Below, piece by piece: positions 1-4,304 of a stretch of DNA of 10,343 nucleotides. The notes below the pieces were generated by a model that saw only the letters and a program-made list of their open reading frames with translations, searched no databases and had not been told where the DNA came from. A program made the translations under genes and the position numbers. Numbering within the stretch: the stretch's first letter is position 1; every line of letters starts with the position of its first letter. The stretch is from a bacterium UBP12_UBA5184 (GTDB lineage: Bacteria; Vulcanimicrobiota; Vulcanimicrobiia; Vulcanimicrobiales; Vulcanimicrobiaceae), in NCBI GenBank assembly GCA_002413145.1, contig DHWK01000041.1, positions 1 through 10,343 on the forward strand, written 5' to 3'.

Positions 1-392
1 AGCGTCTGCGCGAGGTAGGTCTTTCCTGAGCCGGTCGGGCCGACCAGCAAGATGTTCGACTTCTGCAACTCGACGTCGGCGGCCGAGTTGCCGGCGTTGA
101 CTCGCTTGTAGTGATTGTAGACCGCTACCGCGAGCGACTTCTTCGCGCGCTCTTGACCGATCACGTACTGATTGAGGATGTGGTTAATCTCTTTGGGCTT
201 CGGGCTGTTGCGAAGCCGGAGATTCTCGTCGACGTTCTTGTCGAGCTCTTCTTCGATGATCTCGTTGCAAAGCTCGATACATTCGTCGCAGATGTAGACG
301 CCCGGTCCGGCGATCAATTTGCGAACTTGCTCCTGCGACTTGCCGCAGAAGCTGCACTTCAATTGTCCCTTTTCGTCACCGAACCGGAACAC
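1..392 (-). CDS. clpX: ATP-dependent Clp protease ATP-binding subunit ClpX (N-terminal part)
   Basis: ClpX is the AAA+ unfoldase that recognises, unfolds and feeds substrates into the ClpP peptidase chamber in the cytoplasm. Only the first 130 residues are in the window; the rest runs off the left edge. The protein opens VFRFGDEKGQLKCSFCGKSQ, the classic ClpX beginning. Cys13, Cys16, Cys35 and Cys38 form the C-x2-C-x18-C-x2-C zinc finger that dimerises and binds adaptors and substrates. The linker ends in NQYVIGQERAKKSLAVAVYN, the conserved entry to the AAA+ domain. Walker A (GPTGSGKT) is at residues 118-125. The start is GTG at 390-392, chosen because the protein family begins exactly here and an AAAAGGA Shine-Dalgarno lies 5 nt upstream. 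A clpP remnant ends 21 nt upstream, the usual clpP-clpX order. The visible part is intact, unlike everything just upstream of it. Identification is secure. Confidence 0.97.
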   Translation of the reverse strand, partial: MFRFGDEKGQLKCSFCGKSQEQVRKLIAGPGVYICDECIELCNEIIEEELDKNVDENLRLRNSPKPKEINHILNQYVIGQERAKKSLAVAVYNHYKRVNAGNSAADVELQKSNILLVGPTGSGKTYLAQT

Positions 393-397
393 GCGCG

Positions 398-404
398 TCC
401 TTTT
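398..404 (-). promoter_or_regulatory. Ribosome binding site of clpX
   Basis: AAAAGGA on the minus strand, 5 nt before the GTG codon at 390-392. It decides the GTG start of clpX, since no in-frame ATG near this point fits the family N-terminus. Confidence 0.8.
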
Positions 405-413
405 CGCTGCACT

Positions 414-550
414 TCATCGCTGCGTCAGCGCGGTCTGGCCGGTGCGCATCTCTTTGCTGAAGATCTGGTCCACGAGTCCGTAATCCCGCGCTTCCTCAAC
501 GTCCAGAAGCGCTCTTTCTTCTCCAAATCCTTGATGGTGAGGATGTTCAC
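414..550 (-). pseudogene. clpP: clpP 3' remnant: C-terminal end of the ClpP peptidase, frameshifted
   Basis: ClpP is the serine peptidase partner of ClpX. Only its C-terminal handle region is left. One frame reads ...IKDLEKKERF and the next frame continues LDVEEARDYGLVDQIF, then SKEMRTGQTALTQR and a TGA at 414-416. Joined, these match the typical ClpP end (D-x-E-x-D/E-R-F-x-x-x-EEA-x-x-YGLVD). The frames change near 505-512, where one base (probably a C in a TTC-CTG context) appears to be missing. The catalytic Ser-His-Asp segments are absent: upstream of about 550 the sequence is a different gene remnant. The fragment precedes clpX by 21 nt, as expected for clpP-clpX. No functional peptidase can come from it. 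Either a rearrangement cut clpP and left its 3' end, or the assembly is joined wrongly here. Its identity rests on family memory and context, not on an alignment. Confidence 0.75.
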
Positions 551-566
551 TCTAGTTGGGCAATAA

Positions 567-582
567 GAAGGCTGGAGCCTTC
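567..582 (-). terminator. Possible weak terminator hairpin at the end of the zinc-ribbon gene
   Basis: GAAGGCT-CC-AGCCTTC is a perfect 7-bp inverted repeat. On the minus strand it is followed by TTATTGCC. It overlaps the stop codon of the frameshifted zinc-ribbon gene (581-583). The run of T is short, so intrinsic termination would be weak; it could also simply be a junction palindrome between that gene and the clpP fragment. Confidence 0.35.
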
Positions 583-1203
583 AGTTCATTTGCGAGTGTC
601 GATATTGCCGCTGTTGCTCGGCCCTACGCTTGCGTCTTTCTTCAATTGACCTAGCGGGCATCCGTTTTCGCAAAGCCTGCGCCTTACCGGCCTCTCGCTT
701 CTCTCGCGCTTCCGCATCCCATCCGGGATTTTGACCTGCTCGACGCAGCTCCGAAAGCTTCGCGTGCGCAAGCTTGAGCGGTTGCCGCACTTCAACTGAA
801 TGCCGAAGGTAACAAGTCGCAAAACTTGAGCCCTGGTCTCGGTACCGGCTGCCTGCAATACTCGCATGGCTGCCGAACGTCGCCCTTCGGCGCCTCGGCC
901 TTCTTCGCCACGCGATGATCGATCAGGCGATACGGAATCGTAACTCGTCGCAACTGAATCGCGAACTCAGCCGCCGTTCGGCGGGCAGGACCGCGAAGTT
1001 GCGGCATGAGGAAGTGGGCGTAATCGCGCGCCGTGTCGGGATCGAGCCGCACGATCCCATCGCGAAGTTCGATGAACATCCAAGGTCGCAGGCCTCGCGT
1101 CCGCGCGAGGAGGATGCCGCTAACGACTCTACCGACGTACGGCTCGTGGACCTTCAGGGAACTTTTGAGCTCGAAGCGACAGAGACCCGCGCCCAAGCGC
1201 GAG
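581..1203 (-). pseudogene. Frameshifted gene for a small basic zinc-ribbon protein of unknown function
   Basis: Two overlapping reading frames look like one gene. The upstream part (about 1196 to 792) contains ARTRGLRPWMFIELRDG and QLRGPARRTAAEFAIQLRR, then C-E-Y-C ... P-G-L-K-F-C and a stop. A second frame (about 818 to 581) continues A-T-C-Y-L-R-H and then a very basic helix (KLSELRRAGQNPGWDAEARE) rich in Lys, Arg and Gln. Together they restore a CxxC...CxxC zinc ribbon, so a one- or two-base change near 812-820 has split the gene. The start is uncertain. TTG at 1194-1196 is in frame; an ATG at 1201-1203 with an AAGGAAAG upstream has a better ribosome site but lies in another frame, which hints at a second frameshift. 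The basic, zinc-binding design suggests a nucleic-acid-associated protein. I do not recognise the family. It lies between the clpP remnant and the tRNA-Ser fragment. Confidence 0.5.
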
Positions 1204-1247
1204 GCATTTTTTCTTTCCTTGCCTTGCTATCGCGAGGACAAGATTGC

Positions 1248-1283
1248 GTGAGCAAATGGTCAGGTTGCTCACGGTTTGCTCAC
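1248..1283. repeat. Cluster of three GTGAGCAA repeats (left arm-like sites)
   Basis: GTGAGCAAAT stands at 1248-1257. Its inverted copies TTGCTCAC and TTTGCTCAC stand at 1265-1272 and 1275-1283. The stretch from 1204 to 1376 holds no supportable gene. Short, closely spaced, mixed-orientation repeats near a tRNA fragment resemble arm-type binding sites of tyrosine integrases. The function is inferred from the arrangement only. Confidence 0.6.
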
Positions 1284-1376
1284 AGAATAAGGATCGATTA
1301 GTGCAGCTAAGGTGCAAAAACGCCAGTTCCACGCACCTCCCGGCACTTAACGGGTCTTATCGAGATGAGCGGTGTG

Positions 1377-1417
1377 CATTTCAAGACCGCCGCATTCAAC
1401 CGCTCTGCCACCTCTCC
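1377..1417 (-). pseudogene. tRNA-Ser (TGA anticodon) fragment: 5' half only
   Basis: From 1417 downward the minus strand reads GGAGAGGTGGCAGAGCGGTT, then GAATGCGGCGGTCTTGAAA. This is the acceptor strand, D-arm and anticodon arm up to loop CTTGAAA (anticodon TGA) of a bacterial tRNA-Ser. After the loop the match breaks. The expected ACCGC does follow, but after five extra bases (TGCAC), giving an anticodon loop of 12. No long variable arm, no GGTTCGAATCC T-arm and no returning CCTCTCC acceptor strand can be found. It therefore cannot make a tRNA. A break at the anticodon loop is where many tyrosine recombinases cross over, so it may be an attachment core rather than random decay. Repeats GTGAGCAA and GTTAGCAA flank it. 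Confidence 0.65.
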
Positions 1418-1463
1418 AAGTGCCCGCTAACGTCGATGTTTCTTGCGGTTTCCGCAAATGGGC

Positions 1464-1511
1464 TTGCTAACAGAGAACGTCTAGCAGAGCCATTTGCTAA
1501 CATTTGCTAAC
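1464..1511. repeat. Cluster of GTTAGCAA repeats (right arm-like sites)
   Basis: TTGCTAAC stands at 1464-1471, and CATTTGCTAA occurs twice in exact tandem at 1491-1510, giving TTTGCTAAC at 1493-1501 and 1503-1511. A partial copy (CCCGCTAAC) lies at 1423-1431. On the minus strand these read GTTAGCAAA, one base different from the GTGAGCAAA set on the other side of the tRNA-Ser fragment. The tandem pair overlaps the end of the serine hydrolase remnant. Confidence 0.6.
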
Positions 1512-2458
1512 GTAAACTTAGGCCCTTTTCGGTAGCCAAGAGCGATCGAGCAAGCTCGTTGACCGCCCGTCGCCCGAGGCCTTCGATCGAACGTGCATAG
1601 ACGGATAGCGTCACGACGGGTGATCGTGTTGTGGACCTTGTACGCGAGTGCTTGGCGATCGAGCGTGAACTGGTTAAGCTCCGAGTTGGCGAGCAGCACC
1701 ACATCGATTCCGTCGGGAAACATGGCGTTCCAGCTCGCGAAGAGTTGGGTGTCGCCGCCGTGATAACGGACGCCGTCCTTTGAGACGAATCAGCCCATCG
1801 CGTACCCTAAACCGGCAGGAGCGCCCTGACCCATCGGCACGCCACTGGGGGTGAACATATCCTTTGCGAGCGCACCCTGAACGAGCCGCTGCGCGCGGAT
1901 TGCTTCGTCCCAAACGATCACGTCGCTTGCCGTCATGACGGCCATGCCCGCAGCATCTGAGGAACGGATGTCGAGCTCGGGGCACTGATGAAACGAGCCG
2001 TCTCCAAAGCGCGTGTAACCCATCGCCAGCTGCAGGTCGTGCGTGTCGAGCGTTCGGATATACGCGGTCTTCATGCGGAGAGGCCGGAAGATCCGTGACT
2101 GCATCGCATTCGCGTACGTCGTTTTCGTGGCCGCCTCGATCGTTCGGCCGAGCAGCCAATAGCCGACGTTTGCATAATCGAACTTGGTATTGGGTGGGTG
2201 GATTGGTGCGATCGCGTTCAGTCTCCGGTAGATCTCCGGCACCGTGAAGTGTGCCTCGGGGTTGACGATCCCGAAGATCGCGTCCCCGCCGACGGACGCC
2301 CCTTGCAGCCCGCTGCTCATCGTGCTCAGCTGGCGCAGCGTCATGCGATTCCCGTACTTGTAAGAGAACGCACGCGAAAACGTTGCAAGGCTTAAAAGCG
2401 TGGATGTTATCATCAGCGAAGCCGTAAAGGCTGGCGCACTAAAGGTTGTCGGCGGCAT
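1507..2458 (-). pseudogene. Serine hydrolase (beta-lactamase / penicillin-binding family, class C type), decayed
   Basis: Members of this family (Pfam Beta-lactamase, PF00144) are serine esterases or peptidases acting on peptidoglycan-like or ester substrates. Visible family blocks are YKYGNRMTLRQLSTMSSGLQ near the start, the Y-x-N catalytic motif in FDYANVGYWLLGRTIEAATK (YAN, residues 95-97 of the first frame), and, after a stop, RYHGGDTQLFASWNAMFPDG with the HGG that replaces KTG. Three lesions show. The N-terminus lacks the S-x-x-K nucleophile block, and upstream sequence shows no family match. An in-frame TGA at 1790-1792 sits where the family has Trp (GYAMG-stop-FVSKDG). A shift near 1620, consistent with one lost C, moves the end into the frame that closes with ELARSLLATEKGLSLR. 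No active enzyme is expected. Its role, if once linked to the neighbours, is unknown. Confidence 0.75.
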
Positions 2459-2477
2459 CTACGATCTCCGGACCGGA

Positions 2478-2514
2478 CTCGCCAATTTGTTATAGTTATA
2501 GCGAGAACGGTATG
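2478..2514 (-). promoter_or_regulatory. Possible promoter upstream of the serine hydrolase remnant
   Basis: TTAACA and, 18 bases on, TATAAC are visible on the minus strand across the 3' end of the DUF4157 gene; a second TATAAC directly precedes the first. The same bases also give that gene two in-frame TAA stops. This is a plausible sigma70-type site pointing at the serine hydrolase remnant, from sequence resemblance only. The positions are approximate. Confidence 0.3.
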
Positions 2515-4112
2515 TTAAGCACCAGCCCGACGCTAGCCACGCCAACCGTTCCTTGCGACGACGTCTGCGTGCCTGCCAAGACCTGAAGGCCGAGCTGCGC
2601 GTGTCCGTTGAGGAACGTGAAGTCGCCCCCTCGTGGCGAGGGAGTGAGTTGGATCTGAGCGCCGCCCGTTGCCTGCAGTGCGGGGGCGATTACGGTGGAC
2701 CCGGTCACGGTCTTGCTCCAGTTTTCCGACACCATGAGTTGGATGAGGCCGCTAACCTGAATCCAGCCACGCAGAAGTGGTACCACGATCGCTTCTTGCC
2801 CGCCGGCCTGGACGTTGAGGATTCCGTTTTCGGTAAGCGCCACGCTACCTTGAAACGAGGTCTCAAGACCGGGAGAGTCGCCGGTGTGATGTTCTCGCGT
2901 GATGGTAAATGAAAACTGATGCTGCGTTAGAAGCGGATTGTTCGGGTCTGCGGGACCACCGACAAACTGCGCGAATTTCGGTACCAGCGTGTAACCGAAA
3001 ACCATCTGCGTGACGGGGCCACCGCGCGCGGCGACATATTTCTGACGGAGGTGCGCAAGAACGTCGGCCCGGTTCAGGATCCGATATTGGCCGAGTCTCG
3101 CCATGACACGATCGGCGACTTGCTCGACCGTCGTCTCCTTGCCGTCGAGCAGCGCACGGTCTCCGGTTGGATCGCGGATCTCGGGTGCGGCGAAACCGTG
3201 CTCGGTCAGGAAGTCGTCGATGGTCGAAAGCTCTACGGTTTTCGTAATCGCGGGATCGATGCCGAACGTGTCATGCTTCGTCGGATCGATTCCGGGGATG
3301 GTGTTGCCTTTGCCGACAAAGGGAAGACCGGCAGCGCTCGTGCGAATGGGTTCGGCGAGCGCAGCGGTGATCACGGAATTGACGAGTTGCGGTGGCTCTG
3401 AAAGCGCTGCCGCGCCAAGTTTGACCGCTTCCGAGACGGTCATGTCTTCGCCGTTCAAAAGGACGTGCCGCTCTCCTTGCTCGGGCTGGCTCTCGGGTGG
3501 CGCGAACTGATGTTGTTCGAGCCACTGGCGGATGATCGTTTCCGGCTTGACGCCGGTTAGCGCGACTCCCAGCGCGTCGCGATGGATGGCGACCGGCTGC
3601 GAACCGCGTGCAAGCTGCGCGGAACTACCCGCAAGTTGGGCGGAGGCGGCGCGCTGCGCTTCGCGTTCAGCCTCATCGCCGGGCTCACTGATGCGTGGTG
3701 TGGATTCGGTGGGGCCTGCAGAGCGCTGCTGGATGACGTGCGCGAGTTCATGCGCAAGCAGACGGGTGCCCTCGAACGATTCGGGTTGGTAGCGCCCGGC
3801 ATTAAAGACGATATCGCGGCCCACGGTATATGCGGAGGCATGCAGCGCAGCCGCTGCGCGCGCTGCGGCGGGATCGGTGTGGACACGCACGTCGCTTAGA
3901 CTTTCGCCAAGGCCGGGTTCGAAACGAGACCGGATGCCGGCGTCGAGCGGCTCGCCCGCTGTGAGTGGCCCGCGGACCGCAATACTGCTGAAATCATGCG
4001 CGTATCCGCGAAACTGCGCTGACTTATCTAGCCGGCGAAACTCCGCCGACTGCGCGGTCTCGGACTTCGGTCGCGCCGTCGCCGTGCGCTTCGGTGCGGC
4101 AACCTTAACCAT
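2496..4112 (-). CDS. DUF4157 domain protein, eCIS-associated, with duplicated segment and beta-rich C-terminus
   Basis: The 538-residue product carries a DUF4157 domain at about 52-132: L-D-x-G-I-R-S-R-F-E, then LSDVRVHTDPAAARAAAALH, the YTVGRDIVFNAGRYQP block and HELAHVIQQRSAG. The HExxH-type zinc motif (HELAH, residues 121-125) is complete. DUF4157 proteins sit next to eCIS clusters in many bacteria and are regarded as putative metallopeptidases or cargo-linked proteins. After a Pro/Ala-rich stretch with EPGDEAEREA, two related segments occur at about 197-237 and 301-340. From about 365 to the end the sequence alternates polar and hydrophobic residues and ends VLNIPFSL, suggesting a beta-sheet or barrel-like domain. 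There is no signal peptide; the N-terminus is basic and Ala-rich, likely disordered. ATG at 4110-4112 has only a weak GGCGGC ribosome site. A leader with a hairpin separates it from the tail operon, so expression may differ. Domain call is firm; function of the C-terminus is unknown. Confidence 0.9.
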   Translation of the reverse strand: MVKVAAPKRTATARPKSETAQSAEFRRLDKSAQFRGYAHDFSSIAVRGPLTAGEPLDAGIRSRFEPGLGESLSDVRVHTDPAAARAAAALHASAYTVGRDIVFNAGRYQPESFEGTRLLAHELAHVIQQRSAGPTESTPRISEPGDEAEREAQRAASAQLAGSSAQLARGSQPVAIHRDALGVALTGVKPETIIRQWLEQHQFAPPESQPEQGERHVLLNGEDMTVSEAVKLGAAALSEPPQLVNSVITAALAEPIRTSAAGLPFVGKGNTIPGIDPTKHDTFGIDPAITKTVELSTIDDFLTEHGFAAPEIRDPTGDRALLDGKETTVEQVADRVMARLGQYRILNRADVLAHLRQKYVAARGGPVTQMVFGYTLVPKFAQFVGGPADPNNPLLTQHQFSFTITREHHTGDSPGLETSFQGSVALTENGILNVQAGGQEAIVVPLLRGWIQVSGLIQLMVSENWSKTVTGSTVIAPALQATGGAQIQLTPSPRGGDFTFLNGHAQLGLQVLAGTQTSSQGTVGVASVGLVLNIPFSL

Positions 4113-4130
4113 CCGAGCCGCCGTTTATGC

Positions 4131-4166
4131 CGCAAAAGAAAAGCAGAGCGGCGCTATGCACCGCTC
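4131..4166 (-). terminator. Strong intrinsic terminator or attenuator hairpin
   Basis: On the minus strand GAGCGGTGC-ATA-GCGCCGCTC forms a 9-bp stem (one T-G wobble) with a triloop at 4146-4166, directly followed by TGCTTTTCTTTTG. It lies about 140 bases after the DUF6519 stop and 19 bases before the DUF4157 start. It should end most transcripts of the tail operon. Because it also lies downstream of the promoter-like site at 4247-4275, it may act as an attenuator for the DUF4157 gene. Confidence 0.7.
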
Positions 4167-4179
4167 CATTTCGATGAAA

Positions 4180-4263
4180 GCGAAGGAGCGGGATTCGAAC
4201 CCCCTGTGGCCTCCTACCTTGGAGCCTTGCGCTTTCCGTACATCTAATTATACACCTCCGGCG
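4180..4263 (-). pseudogene. tRNA-like element with a consensus T-arm but degenerate body
   Basis: The minus strand contains GGGGGTTCGAATCCCGC, a near-perfect T-arm (one mismatch in the stem), followed by TCCTTCG. Starting 84 bases earlier, CGCCGGA could pair with TCCTTCG at 5 of 7 positions. A GTAT...GTAC pair could form a D-arm, and CTCC-AAGGTA-GGAG a variable-arm-like hairpin. I cannot fold a 5-bp anticodon stem with a 7-base loop: the only loop-like CTCCAAG (CCA) has no pairing flanks. No CCA end is encoded. It is thus a degenerate tRNA, a tRNA-derived scar, or a leader element with a chance T-arm. It sits in the gap between the DUF6519 and DUF4157 genes. Confidence 0.45.
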
Positions 4264-4275
4264 GCCCGCGGGCAA
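4247..4275 (-). promoter_or_regulatory. Sigma70-like promoter before the DUF4157 gene
   Basis: TTGCCC at 4270-4275, a 17-base spacer and a perfect TATAAT at 4247-4252 on the minus strand. Transcription would begin near 4240, run about 105 bases to the end of the hairpin at 4131-4166, and continue into the DUF4157 gene only by read-through. The -10 lies inside the tRNA-like element, so the two readings compete. Confidence 0.45.
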
Positions 4276-4304
4276 GCTGTGACGGCTAGGTAATTGGTCG
4301 CCCA

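Noticed and set aside
111..566. A 151-codon plus-strand open frame opposite clpX and the clpP remnant
   Set aside because: It runs antisense to clear ClpX coding sequence, and its product is a reversed-codon shadow with no recognisable motif.
1377..1417. Functional tRNA-Ser gene
   Set aside because: The variable arm, T-arm and 3' acceptor strand are missing and the anticodon loop is enlarged.
1248..1511. CRISPR array
   Set aside because: The repeats are only 8-10 bases, occur in both orientations and have irregular spacing; no cas genes are visible.
1790..1792. TGA read as Trp (alternative genetic code)
   Set aside because: The large intact genes of the window use TGG for Trp and contain no internal TGA, while TGA serves as a normal stop for the baseplate and tail genes.
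1674..2159. Arg-rich minus-strand frame overlapping the serine hydrolase remnant
   Set aside because: The YAN and HGG motifs lie in the other frame; this one is Arg/His-rich shadow sequence.
581..2460. Integrase or transposase gene that could explain the attachment-like site
   Set aside because: No tyrosine recombinase (R...HxxR...Y) or DDE motif can be found in any frame of this stretch; only the possible site remains.
4113..4304. T-box riboswitch in the DUF4157 leader
   Set aside because: A hairpin terminator and a tRNA-like stretch are present, but I see no T-box AGGGTGGNACCGCG core or specifier loop.
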